A DNA stretch of 40,809 nt from the NCBI GenBank assembly GCA_051453625.1, contig JBOZIK010000001.1, forward strand, positions 290,986,802 through 291,027,610. Direction: 5' to 3'. This document shows, one piece after another, positions 11,270 through 21,370 of the stretch. The DNA comes from Welwitschia mirabilis (taxonomy: Eukaryota; Gnetophyta; Gnetopsida; Welwitschiales). The translations under genes and the position numbers were made by a program. How positions within the stretch are numbered: position 1 is the first letter of the stretch; each line of letters starts with the position of its first letter. The notes below the pieces were generated by a model. It saw only the letters and a list, made by a program, of their open reading frames with translations, made no database searches and had not been told where the DNA came from.

Positions 11270-12264
11270 GAGAGACAAAAAATCCTCATAAAGGAACAAG
11301 ATCATTGTGTGCAACAAATATGGCCAAAAAACTTTGGGGAGTTGTTTCTTAGATAAAAAGTAGAGGCTTTATAAGAAAATTAGTTAAGCCTAATTAAGAA
11401 TGTTGTTGCTTAATAGCCTTACAAAGTTTGTTTAATTGCTATATATATTTTGATTAAATAAGATGCGTAGGGGATTAGTCTTAAATATTTGGGTAATAGT
11501 ATTATAACATGTTTATTATTATTTAAAAATAGGATTTTTATTCTAGCAATTTTTTTTCCTTTTGATAAAGAGTGCATGTTTTCTCTAAGTAAAGGCGCTT
11601 GCCTTAGAAGTTAGTTGAATAACACTAAGTAATGATAAATGAATTTGATTAACATTTTATCACTAATTTTTAAATCTATTTTTAATTTAAATTTAAAAAT
11701 ATTTTTTAGTCTAATTTAAAGTTATTTTCACTTTGGAATTCTTTTGCCTCTTCCCCTCCTTTCACTTAATTGTTTATCTTTAAATAGAAATCTTACTGAT
11801 CTTTCATTACTTTTGATGATATTAAAGAAGCTTATTTATGTTTACCCAAAAAAAAAAATCTTAAAATAGATGGCCTTTCATTCAAAAGTCATAAACATAT
11901 GTGATATAATTTGGATTTAAAATTTTTAAATATATACCTAAAAATATTTCTTAACGTTTAAAAGAACGAGGATTTTATTTTCTATTATATACAGTGAATA
12001 TTTGTAATTTTTTCTTTTGTTTTTATTTATTTGTTCATTTATTTTTTGGTCCTTCTCAGTGTAAAGTGGCGATCTATCTACAAAAGATAACTCAAATTCA
12101 CAATGAATCACCTCCACTGCCAACACACGTACATACATGAAGATTTATGGAAATAAGTCATTCCATAACGAACAAACACCGCACTTGAGTTATTGAGAGA
12201 TCTGCAATTATTCCAACAAACACAAGATAAACACAATCGAAAAGAAAAGAAAAGCAAAGGCTGT
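11270..12264 (-). other. 3' flank and probable 3' UTR of peroxidase 1
   Basis: No gene of its own. Homologous to about 31880-32936 and 38690-39679, the 3' flanks of the other two peroxidase copies. On the minus strand, overlapping AATAAA-type signals lie in the TTTATT-rich stretch at about 12015-12050, roughly 220-250 bases past the stop codon, and equivalent stretches occur in copies 2 and 3. This is a likely polyadenylation region. Confidence 0.55.
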
Positions 12265-13703
12265 TTACGAATTGACGAGAGCACAGTGCTTTCTGATCTG
12301 CCCTTGCGAACCAGTCAATACTCCGATCTTGCTCATCTTCTCCATCGACTTGGAAAACTCTGAAAAAAACGTCTTTGGACTGTTCTGCATCTCAACCACA
12401 TAAGACATGGCGGTGGAGTCAGTGAGAAGAGCTGCATCGGACTGAAAAATGCCTCTGTGCTTCAAAACCAGACTGTAATAGCTGCTGTCAAAAGTCAGAA
12501 AACTGCCTGGATCCATCTCCACAATCNNNNNNNNNNNNNNNNNNNNNNNNNNNNNNNNNNNNNNNNNNNNNNNNNNNNNNNNNNNNNNNNNNNNNNNNNN
12601 NNNNNNNNNNNNNNNNNNNNNNNNNNCTGTAATCGCTGCTGTCAAAAGTCAGAAAACTGCCTGGATCCATCTCCACAATCGTTGTATTGTCGGCTGGAGT
12701 CTTGCATTTGAACTTCTTGAGATTGGCAGCGTAATTGGAGTCGAGACTTGGGTCGGAATCGCTGACATTGTTGCCTTTGCCAGTGAAGTTGTAGAGTCTG
12801 CTTTTTATGAACTGACAATGTGTGATTCCGACAGTGTGCCCTCCGGATAAAACCACCAGATCTTTGGTGTCGAGTCCCAAGTTTGAAAAGGAAGATGTCA
12901 GTTGCGAGAAATTGAAGGTCGGTTGGGGAATGTTGGCCGTTGCTTCGGACTGCTTGGATACAGTTCCGTCTCTTCTGCCTGTCGGAACCCGCCAGAATGG
13001 CCCTCCAAACTGCAGATTCATCCAAATCAAACAAACATTTCTATTAGATAAAAGTTAAAAAGACTGAAAGCCCAATGTGGGTTTATTCGCACTGTTAGCA
13101 GTGCTCAGTGATGTTATGATGCAGCGAAAACTCACGGCCACTGAGACGGCATCCCTGGCCATCAAAGCGAGGATATCTGCGCAGGAAACGACTCCAGGGC
13201 AGACTTTTTCGATCTCCTCTTTGGCTTCGTCAATAAGATTGAATCCTCTGAGAGTTCTGTTAGGCACCGCGTCCTTTTCTGCGGGATTTGAACTCGTGCC
13301 ATTCAACAGAATGGAGCCATCACATCCCTTGCACATAAAAACAGAACAAAAGATTAAACAAACTCTGGAATCAGCCATTAATGCTTCTTTTTCTTGGGTG
13401 TTTATATTCGGAGGAGCGAAAACTCCAAGCGGGTCTCATAACTCATAATTTATCGTCAATGCTCACCCTGACAAAGCAATCATGAAAGTGCATTCGAAGG
13501 AGCGGAGCAGCAACGCTCTTTGCATTGGGAATGTGCTTCTCTGCAACTTTTCTGACGATGGATTCCGCCTTGGGACATGTCTTGCTGTAGAAATCCAAAC
13601 TCAGCGACTGCGCGTCTGTCACAACCGCCAAACACACGGCAATCCCAATGACAATTACAAGCACTGAAAAAACCGACTCTGCAATTCTCTTGACACTCCC
13701 CAT
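12265..13703 (-). CDS. Class III secretory peroxidase, copy 1 (three exons, intact apart from an assembly gap)
   Basis: A haem peroxidase of the plant secretory family (EC 1.11.1.7), which uses H2O2 to oxidise phenolics in the cell wall or vacuole. Exons: 13467-13703, 13136-13327 and 12265-13009; both introns (139 and 126 bases) begin GTGAG and end AG in phase 0. Residues 1-31 form a hydrophobic signal peptide with likely cleavage before [17 protein letters not shown] holds the distal Arg and His, and LSGGHTVG holds the proximal His (usual form LSGAHTIG). All eight conserved Cys are present, from KTCP to KHC, and there are several N-x-S/T sites. The third classical intron is missing. Exon 3 contains 100 N flanked by a 54-base duplicate; 745-100-54 gives 591, exactly the exon 3 length of copy 3, so the real protein is probably 339 residues. 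The start at 13703 (or 13715) fits the TATA box at 13756-13763. Substrate is unknown. Confidence 0.93.
12473..12680. other. Assembly gap (N 12527-12626) with duplicated 54-base flanks inside exon 3
   Basis: Bases 12473-12526 and 12627-12680 are the same apart from one position (taata against taatc). Copy 3 of the gene has this segment once and no gap. The gap and the duplication are therefore almost certainly assembly artefacts. Confidence 0.92.
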
Positions 13704-13755
13704 GCTTGCAGACATTGAGCAGCTTCTTCTGAGGGGAATGTATGTCTGGACTGCT

Positions 13756-13763
13756 CTTTTATA
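13756..13763 (-). promoter_or_regulatory. TATA box of peroxidase 1
   Basis: On the minus strand the sequence reads GCCTATAAAAGAGC. It lies 41 bases upstream of the ATG at 13715 and 53 upstream of the ATG at 13703, leaving room for a start of transcription about 30 bases downstream and a very short leader. In-frame ATGs further upstream (to 13931) lie before this box and are unlikely starts. A CACGTA (G-box-like ACGT core) occurs at about 13945-13950 on the minus strand. Confidence 0.7.
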
Positions 13764-15110
13764 GGCCTCGACTGATTCTGTCTCTATTGGCGCCGAAAGG
13801 ACTCTGCAATTCCATATTTTCAATTCATTTAAATTGAATACATGTTCTGAGCATATTCTAGAACACATGTGAGGGATGGAGGATGCTTCCATTGTTGATG
13901 CTCTGCAAGTCTTCCGCATTGGCTTCAACAACTCTGCATGTACTTACGTGCGCAAGATGCGTAATAATTGAGCAGCCATGCTGTCGCAGGAATCTTCTAA
14001 CAATATTCAAACAGAAACCCATCCTGCGCAGATAAGCAATTGTTAGGACTCAGCTACAATCGTTTTTATTGTTAATTAAATCTGAGGTTCTCTCTTGTCT
14101 CTTCATAGTATAGACTCTCTTTGGAGGAAATACAAATCAACTCTTAGCTTATTTGTAAAACTGGTGGCCTAGCTAATGGATTCTCGGATTTTCATACATA
14201 AGTTTTCTGAAAGCGCCTCGTTCCTTCTCTGAATTATCATATATATATATACTCCGAGAACCTCTGGACATCTTCATAGTAAAACATTCTCCAAATGAGT
14301 ATCTGTTGTCTTCTGTCATATCTCTGGAATTGGTAGATTCATCACCAAACGCACGTTCCTGCAACGCGCTCAACTCTCAGCTTTCAACTCTGCAGCAATC
14401 CTTTCGAATCCCTTAGGAAACGTCCAACAGACTGTTCATTTCATAATAAAATAAAATAAATGTTTTCAAAAAAATAAAAATAAATGTGGATTCTGACGTA
14501 AATGCAAGGTGCTTGTGGGTGTTGGAAATGAATACGCCGTTCGGTAGTGCTTAATTGCAGAGAGGCCGAATGCTTAGGCGTTCACCAACAGAAAATGGAT
14601 GGAATCCCAAATCATTTGTCTGATTATAAAGGTTTAAAAAAAGCCAAAAAGTACGGCCAAATAAAGTGTCAATGGCTAAGGCTGAGGCGTCATTGAAAAA
14701 GGTACATGGATGAGAAGCATCTAATTAAGAATTGATTTTAACAAATATATTAATATTTTTGTCATGGTATATATCATTTCTAGTAACGTAAATTATTTTA
14801 ATTTGGAAGTGCACTGAAAATTTTTGGTTACAAATGTACACCTTTTACAATAAAGACATGCCCTTAAAAAAATCAGTCATTTCATTAATTTCACTTTTGG
14901 TACGAAGAGATAACCAATGTATCATTTAAAGGGTTAAACATATTTTTTTTTTATGTACATAGAATTTCAAACTTCAATTAACATCTCTCTTTCTACAACA
15001 TAGACACGTCATTAAACAACAAATCACTTTTTATCTCATTAACTCTACATGTGATGTGTGGGCATTAAGATATGCTTCATATTTTGTTTTGAGGTTAAAT
15101 ACACTTTCTT
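13764..15110 (-). other. Upstream region of peroxidase 1; one unrecognised 66-codon frame
   Basis: Promoter-side sequence with no firm gene. A minus-strand open frame at 14173-14373 starts MSALQERAFGDESTNSRD; its composition is more coding-like than the surroundings, but I do not recognise it, and it could be an exon remnant or chance. It contains an AT dinucleotide run at about 14240-14252. A-rich repeats of TAAAA type lie at 14440-14485. The rest is AT-rich. Confidence 0.4.
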
Positions 15111-15124
15111 TGTTTATGTTAAAA

Positions 15125-15305
15125 TCGGAACTTTTAAGGGTCGTATCTCCTCTTAGGAGCACAACCACTATGATCACCCAAGTGAACAATTTTGCTACAC
15201 TAAGAACCTTATAATATGCCAATCAAATCATCCATAACTTCAAACCTATAACCTCCTAAATGAACCACGAGTGCTTCACCACTTGGACTACCATCCTATT
15301 GGCCA
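15125..15305 (-). mobile_element. tRNA-derived SINE, minus strand (head type 1)
   Basis: Read on the minus strand from 15305, GGATGGTAGTCCAAGTGG is a pol III box A-like segment, and GGTTATAGGTTTGAAG about 30 bases later is a box B-like segment. The body that follows (CATATTATAAGG, then GTGGTTGTGCTCCTAAGAGG and ATACGACC) matches the body of the SINEs at 30515-30640 and 31070-31190. It is diverged and has no clear poly(A). Confidence 0.6.
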
Positions 15306-15624
15306 TTATCTCTATTTATATTAAAAGATGCCTTCATTTGTATAATACATTGTTTTGTTTTAAACAATATTTTTAAATAAAAAATGAAATAAAATATTTT
15401 GCACTTAGATGTTACGATCTAGTATCAATTCCAATGGTCTTGATTACATAAATGATCATAATATATCTTTATTTTACATTTTACAAGATCATTAATCTCA
15501 TCTTTCAAAGTGTAATAAATGTTTCTTAACATCATTATTAATTTTTCATATTCTTAGACTTCTAGTTAGTGAGTTGTGAGTCCTTACATATCTCATTGTT
15601 CGATAAATTAGTACAAAACTTACA

Positions 15625-15790
15625 TTTTTTTTTTTAACATAGTTACAATTGTATAACTACTGTAGTGCTCCCATGATGATTTGAGATATAACAAAAAGAA
15701 TGAAGAATTGAACCTACACATGGTGAATTCCCAATCCCCTACCTAGTAGTAATAGTTTAATTTAAAAAGTCCACCAAGGCAAGGCGTAAC
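15625..15790 (-). mobile_element. Second tRNA-derived SINE-like copy, minus strand, with poly(A)
   Basis: On the minus strand a box B-like GTGTAGGTTCAATTCTTC (about 15690-15707) is followed by about 60 bases and a run of 11 A (T run at 15625-15635). The body differs from the other SINE family here. The poly(A) could instead be the tail of the adjacent minus-strand LINE. Confidence 0.45.
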
Positions 15791-15799
15791 TAGGCTCAT

Positions 15800-18157
15800 C
15801 AAAGACAATAAGAGCTGAGAGATTATAGATGTGATGCTATCCTAGAGAGCGGCTAACCCATTTCTAAGCAAAAAAAGCGATCCAACAAGAGTAAAAAAAG
15901 TAGACAAGAGATGCTTCTATGCCATAGTAAGGACAAAGGGGCACATAACCTATAAAATAAGAAAGTATGCCATCAACAAAAAGCCCATTGTGGAGAAGTG
16001 ACTAATCAAAGATATGAATCTTAGTAGAAGTGAGAAGCCTATAATTATAGGAAAATAAACTCTTTAATGAATATTCTGTGAGTTGAATGTGTTAAATTTT
16101 ATTCATATGCATAGAGATTGGATTATTTTCAAAAGATAAATTCTGTAAGAAATTAAAATACATGTGCTTGTAGTTAGAACCATTCTTTCAATTCTAAAGA
16201 TCACAGTAACTTTAAGTAGTTTGAAAGATGTGAAGAGAAGTAAGCCAAGAATATAAAAGATGATAACTAGTTCCCTTTTTACTAAAAAGATTGAATCTGC
16301 ATTTGGCTTAAGACCAATTAAGCCAAGAGTTAGAATGATGACACCCAACATCCTTAACCTGTTTATTCCCTTTCTAATAAAATTAAAGAGCAATGAAATC
16401 ACTTCTCTGTACTAGAATGCCTTACTAGTTACTAAGCCAAAGGGACAACCAAAAGGAAGTATTGTAATGAATAAGATTTTCAAAAGTTTGAGGTAAACAT
16501 CTAATAGTAAGCCAATAATTCCAAATGGCCTTAAGAAAGTTGGAATATTGTTGCTTAATGAAAGGAAAGGTGAGAAGAGTCTACTAATAGGAGAAGAATG
16601 GTTAGAATTTTCTGCAAGAAGATAAGAAGATTATATTGAATTTATCATAAGAACCTTCCAATATACATCTTCATTAGCGGCCTGAACAAGCTAACAAGAA
16701 GCAAGGACTTTACCTTAATGAAAGATGTTCTCATGCCCTAGCCTCCTAGATCTTTAGAATAAGTGCATACATCCCAAGACACTCTCATGAATCATTTACA
16801 ATGAGGATCTTTAAAATGCTAAAGAAAATCCTTTAAAATTTTAACACAATTATTGTAAAAGAATTTAGAGGGAGCTAGACATGTGGAATAGGACACATGA
16901 GTGGCAATCAGGATTTTTTCATATACAATAGTTTTTCTAGTCAAAGATAGATCTCTAGAGAGCTAATTTTGAGACTGTTAATTAATCTTCTCAATTATCC
17001 ATAATTACAACTATGAAAGAGAGATCTTAAGGCTAAAAGAAACACTAAGAATATTAAAAACCTTACCTTACATGATGTTGTGCCCCAAATATAAGTGACA
17101 ATAATCTAGTAGCCTAGAGTAAAAATAGGCAAATTTATCCTAGTTAATGTTAGAGCCTGAAGCTTGATGATAGATATTAAATCACTAAAGCAAGAAATCA
17201 ATGTCAAATGGAGTTTTACAAACCAAGAATAGAGAGTCAACAATATAGTAATCATTGCAAAACTAGCTAGAGTGATTAGAAAGAAAAGACCATAAAGAGA
17301 GATTAAAGTCAAACATGACTAAATGAGATGGCCCAAAGAATCTACAATAATGATAAATAAAGAAGGATACAAGGAGAAACCTTGACAATATAACCTCTTT
17401 AATTGAGAAGAAGTAGAGATATACCCATTAATAGGTATTTGGAAAAAAAAAATCTTGGTGTATTAAAGGAAGTATAATCTTAAGCCAATTAGTTAGAGCA
17501 TCTTCAAAATAAAATTTCATGAAATTCTATCATGGGATTTAAAGTAGATGATCTTTAGGAAAATTAAATCTTAGTTAGAATGGGATTCCCACTTCTAAGC
17601 TTTAAGTGAATGAATTAATTTCTCTAAAATAAAGTGATCTCTGATGAAGGTAGTTTACTCTAGTCAAAAAATTATGAAGAAAATAAGTTTCTTTGACTTG
17701 TTAGCTATGGATTTGTCACTTATCTTGTATGAAAAATTTAATAAGATGATAGATCACTAGTCTTTGATTGATCCTATCCTTAACTTTTGGAATTAGCTTG
17801 ATTAGACTAATAATAATATATTCATTAAGGGAAACCAAGGCTATAGACTCTTTATAAACTTCATAGAAAGGACCACCAATTACATCCCATAAATGCTTAT
17901 AAAAATCAACAAGAAAACCATCTAGTCTAGGAGCCTTACCATCTTTTATTTCTCTTATAGCACCAGTAATTTCCTTAAAAGATACATGTTGATCTAAAAG
18001 GAAAACCAAATTAGCTAAAACGAGATAAGAAATATGATCTTTAATTTCTTATGAAGTTGAGGTTTTAGTAATGAATTGAGGCTCATGACTAAAACACTTC
18101 ATGAATTCTTAAGAGAAGATATTAGTAATTTTAGAAGGATTTTTAAACTTCTAAACA
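15800..18157 (-). mobile_element. Minus-strand LINE, 3' half (reverse transcriptase side), unit 1
   Basis: The region matches 33331-34870 in unit 2. A minus-strand frame at 17716-18009 reads EITGAIREIKDGKAP, then LDGFLVDFYKHLWD and SLIKLIPKVKDRINQR, the N-terminal RT blocks of plant LINEs. Further on (17250-17261) the catalytic F-A-D-D region reads F-A-M-I, followed by TILL, so both catalytic Asp are lost. Many stops are present. The left end is uncertain. The right end runs into the N gap where the CACTA transposon begins. Confidence 0.8.
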
Positions 18158-18257
18158 NNNNNNNNNNNNNNNNNNNNNNNNNNNNNNNNNNNNNNNNNNN
18201 NNNNNNNNNNNNNNNNNNNNNNNNNNNNNNNNNNNNNNNNNNNNNNNNNNNNNNNNN
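18158..18257. other. Assembly gap, 100 N, hiding the CACTA left terminus
   Basis: By comparison with unit 2 (34858-34937) the gap should hold about 75 bases of LINE followed by the CACTA terminal repeat. Its stated length is a placeholder. Confidence 0.85.
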
Positions 18258-18313
18258 TCCCGAACTGCATCGACAACCGCACAAATGCATTTGGAAATGT
18301 GCGGTCGTTGCGG
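18258..18313. repeat. GC-rich imperfect hairpin near the CACTA left end
   Basis: A 56-base island far richer in GC than its surroundings. It folds as an imperfect stem: CGACAACCGCACA pairs with TGTGCGGTCGTTG around AAATGCATTTGGAAA. The related CACTA copy at 19994 lacks it. Confidence 0.55.
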
Positions 18314-18655
18314 ACAAAACACTTTATAAAAGGCTTTAAAAAATATCTTAAAATATTTTAGGACATTTCTTCACAAAACTCTTTAAAAAACATCACCTTA
18401 AAAACCTAGATTCTTTTAAGGCATTTCTAAGGCATTTCTATTAAAACTCCTTAAAAGATCTTTTAAGGTTTTTGTACAAGAAATGCCTCAAAAGGCTTTT
18501 GAGGCATTTTTTTGCAAGAATGCCATAAAAGAGTTTGAGGCGTTTTACCAAATGAACACCTTAAAAGCCTTTTGAGGCATTTATGAAATAAACATCTTAA
18601 AATCCTTCTGGGGCATTTTATCAACTAAATGCCTTAAAAGCCTTTCTCATGAAAA
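18314..18655. repeat. Left subterminal repeats of the CACTA element
   Basis: An array of short direct and inverted copies around CCTTAAAA and TTTTGAGGCATTT. It includes a near-perfect palindrome at 18481-18509 with arms AAATGCCTCAAAAG and CTTTTGAGGCATTT. In CACTA elements such subterminal repeats bind the element-encoded DNA-binding protein. Confidence 0.8.
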
Positions 18656-19074
18656 AAAAAACAAACATAAGAAATCAAACTCCAGTTTCAAACCTAATAA
18701 TATTCCACAATAGCAAAACAAGATAATTTGAAAAAGAAATTATTTTAATACATCATCATCATCCTCATGAAACTACTTCAAGCATTTGTAAGTCTAAATG
18801 GCTAACAGATGCTTGGATAGAAACATACCCCATAATCAGTTCCTAAAGTTGTAGTTGCAATTCATCATCTCTTAGCTTTTGAATTTTCTTTGAAATTGAT
18901 TTCACTGCTTGGATAGAAACCTTGATTTGTGTATGTAAATCTCAAATGATAACCTTTATTTTATCTAACACATGGGATCCTCCCCCTTGAATACCTGCTT
19001 CTTAAGAAGTTGACACTTCTTTTCATAGGAATTTCTTAGGCGCTTCCATGACTGTAATTAAATTCCAAAAAAAA

Positions 19075-19605
19075 TAGCTATAAATAGCTATTCACATTTC
19101 CTTCAACCAAAATTATTTTGGCTCTACAATCACGTGAAGAATGCCCTAGTTTCCTACAATGATAGCAAGTCCTCTCCTTCTTTCCTTTTCCTTTCTTGTG
19201 GCCCTTAAATTTTGCAGGTTCATTCTTATATCTCATTGCATTCTTTTCTTTCTTAATATTGGATTTTCTTTGTCACTTTCCTTTTGATCTTTCAGAAAAT
19301 AGGGCCTCTTGTTTGAAAATTGCTATTCCAATGCTACCCAAGCTTTATTAGGTGTTTATAAGTCTGCAATTTGTATTAGCAGATCATTTTCAATAGATTG
19401 CTTGAGGGTGAACATAGCTCTTCCTAGTTTGGTAGCCCATTCTGCCCTTAGATTGTTATCTATTAGTGTTGTCTTCTCACTCCCATTGGTTACCTCCCAT
19501 AAATCATGCCCCTCCAGGTATGACTTCATGCAAGTCTTCCATAACATTGGATGTGGGGTCCTCAAATAACTAAAATGGCTTAGAATTCCTTCTATAACAA
19601 TAAAG
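19075..19605 (-). pseudogene. Retroelement gag-like gene segment with CCHC zinc knuckle (copy A) inside the CACTA
   Basis: Minus strand 19356-19565 reads SYLEGHDLWEVTNGSEK, then WATKLGRAMFTLKQSIEND, the pattern of the copia-type gag domain (Retrotran_gag_2/UBN2). A single in-frame stop follows, then TPNKAWVALE, where the family has ETPKEAWxxL. About 180 bases on, at 19132-19176, an intact zinc knuckle reads CYHCRKLGHSSRDC (C-x2-C-x4-H-x4-C). No protease or pol is seen beyond it; CACTA subterminal repeats start about 420 bases further on. The same arrangement recurs at 20441-21370, so the segment appears to travel with this CACTA family. The upstream end is cut by a gap. Confidence 0.7.
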
Positions 19606-19705
19606 NNNNNNNNNNNNNNNNNNNNNNNNNNNNNNNNNNNNNNNNNNNNNNNNNNNNNNNNNNNNNNNNNNNNNNNNNNNNNNNNNNNNNNNNNNNNNNN
19701 NNNNN
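19606..19705. other. Assembly gap, 100 N, at a CACTA/gypsy boundary
   Basis: Flanks are unrelated: gag-like segment to the left, gypsy RNase H to the right. The true junction between the two elements is hidden here, and the scaffold join itself could be wrong. Confidence 0.9.
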
Positions 19706-19993
19706 AAGGGTCAAATTAGTTAAGGCCATTCCACATTATGACTGATGCATCTACTCATGTTATGGGAGCAGTTTTAAGGCCAAAAGATGAAGACAATAAA
19801 TCTTATTCCATTACTATATTAATAAGAACTTTAAACCAGCTCAACAAGATTACACAGTAACAGAGAAAGCATTATTAGCAATGGTAATGACATTAAACAA
19901 ATTTAGGAATTATATTTTAGATTACAAAGTAAAAATTCATACTAACCATAGTGCCATTAGATTTTTGATGAACAAGAAAGAAGTAAACTTAAG
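19706..19993 (+). pseudogene. Ty3/gypsy RNase H fragment, cut by a second CACTA end
   Basis: The plus-strand read gives IMTDASTHVMGAVLRPKDE with the catalytic TDAS motif of the gypsy RT-linked RNase H. After a frame slip it gives PAQQDYTVTEKALLAMV and later IHTNHSAIRFLMNKKEVNLR, where the family has TDHxAL(K/R)xL. It stops abruptly at 19993, where a CACTA-type end begins. Its left side lies in the gap 19606-19705. It is a broken remnant. Confidence 0.8.
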
Positions 19994-21370
19994 ATACTAC
20001 AACAAATATAGGATTTTAAGGCATTTCTAAAACATCTTAAGGCTTTAAAAAAATACCTTAAAATATTTTAAGGTGTTTCTTCATAAAATATCTTAAAAAA
20101 CATTGCCTTAAAATCCTAAATGCTTTTAAAACATTTTTAAGATGTTTTATTAAAATGCCTTAAAAGACCTTTTAAGGTGTTTTTACAAGAAATGCCTCAA
20201 AAGGCTTTTGAGGCATTTTTTGTGAGAAACACCGCAAGAGGCCTTTGAGGCATTTTATCAAATAAATACATTAAAATCCTTTTAAGGTGTTTTAACAAAT
20301 TACTGCCTTAAAATCTTTTTGAGGCATTTTATGAAATTAATGCCTTAAAATCTTTTTGAGGCATTTTATGAAATAAAATGCCTTGAAAGACTCTTGAGGC
20401 ATTTTATCAAATAAACACCTTAAAATCCTTTCTTATGAAAAAAAAAATAAATATAAGAAGTCAAACTCTAATTTCAAACCTACTCATATTCCAAAATATT
20501 AAAATAAGATAATTTGGAAAAGAAATTCTTTTAATACATCTCTCATCATCCTTATGAAACTGCTTCAAGCATTTGTAAGTCTAAATGGCTAATACATGCT
20601 TAGATAGAAACATATCCCACAATTAGTTCTTGAAGTTGTAGTTGCAATTCATCATCCCTTAGCTTTTGAATTTTCTTTGGAATTGATTCCACTACTTGGA
20701 TAGAAACCTTGATTTATGTATGTAAATCTCAAATGATAACCTTTATTTAATCTAATACATGAGGATCCTCCCCCTTGGATACCTACTTCTTAAGAAGTTA
20801 ACACTTATTTTCATAGATAGTTCTCAAGTGATCCCCTGACTGCAATTAAATTCCACAAAAAATAGCTATAAATAGCTATTCACATTTCCTTCAATCATGA
20901 TTATTCTAGTTCTACAATCATGTGAAGAATTCCCTAGTTTGCTACAGTGATAGTACACCCTATCCTTCTTATCTTTTCCTTTCTTGTGACCCTTGAATTT
21001 AGTAGGTTCATTTTTGTATCTTATTGCATCCTTTTCTTTCTTAAGATTGGATTTTCTTTGCCACTTTTCTTTTAATATTTCAAAAAACATGGCCTCTTGT
21101 TTGAAAATAGCTATTCCAATGCTACNNNNNNNNNNNNNNNNNNNNNNNNNNNNNTCACTAGGTATTTCTAAGTCTATAATTTATATTAGTAAATCATCTT
21201 CAATAGATTTCTTGAGGGAAAACATAGCTCTTCCTATTTTGGTGGCCCATTTTACCCTTAGATTGTTACAGGTATGACTTCATGCAAGTCCTCCATAACA
21301 TTGGATGTGGGGCCCTCAAATAATCAAAATGGCTTAGAATTCCTTCTACAATAATGAAGAAAGAGCCATT
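19994..21370. mobile_element. Second CACTA copy, left part (copy B)
   Basis: Begins TACTACAACAAATATAGG, close to the CACTA terminal repeat at 28140 (about four differences in 19). The first T replaces the usual C. Subterminal repeats fill 20010-20430, with the same palindrome at 20190-20218. From 20441 it tracks copy A (18656-19605) base for base with many substitutions, including the gag-like segment. The right end was not found. Confidence 0.7.
20840..21370 (-). pseudogene. Gag/zinc-knuckle segment, copy B, decayed
   Basis: This is the partner of the 19075-19605 segment. A minus-strand frame at 20866-21090 reads KFKGHKKGKDKKDRVYYHCS, then KLGNSSHDCRTR. Compared with copy A the first Cys is Tyr and the His is Asn, so the zinc knuckle is destroyed. 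The gag domain itself has lost sequence near 21265 (a deletion relative to 19460-19515) and carries a 29-base N run at 21126-21154. Confidence 0.65.

Noticed and set aside
12642-13058. Open frames overlapping peroxidase 1 in other frames and on the plus strand (also 13077-13448 and 13482-13667)
   Set aside because: They are shadows of the minus-strand peroxidase exons; only the minus frame carries the family motifs and splice sites.
13704-13931. Upstream extension of the peroxidase 1 start to 13931
   Set aside because: The extra codons lie before and across the TATA box, and would put a non-hydrophobic leader in front of the signal peptide.
15031-15222. 63-codon minus-strand frame with a hydrophobic stretch
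   Set aside because: It lies within a SINE-like body and matches no protein family.
18314-18655. CRISPR-like array
   Set aside because: Repeats are irregular, AT-rich and inverted, lack uniform spacers, and fit CACTA subterminal repeats in a plant genome.
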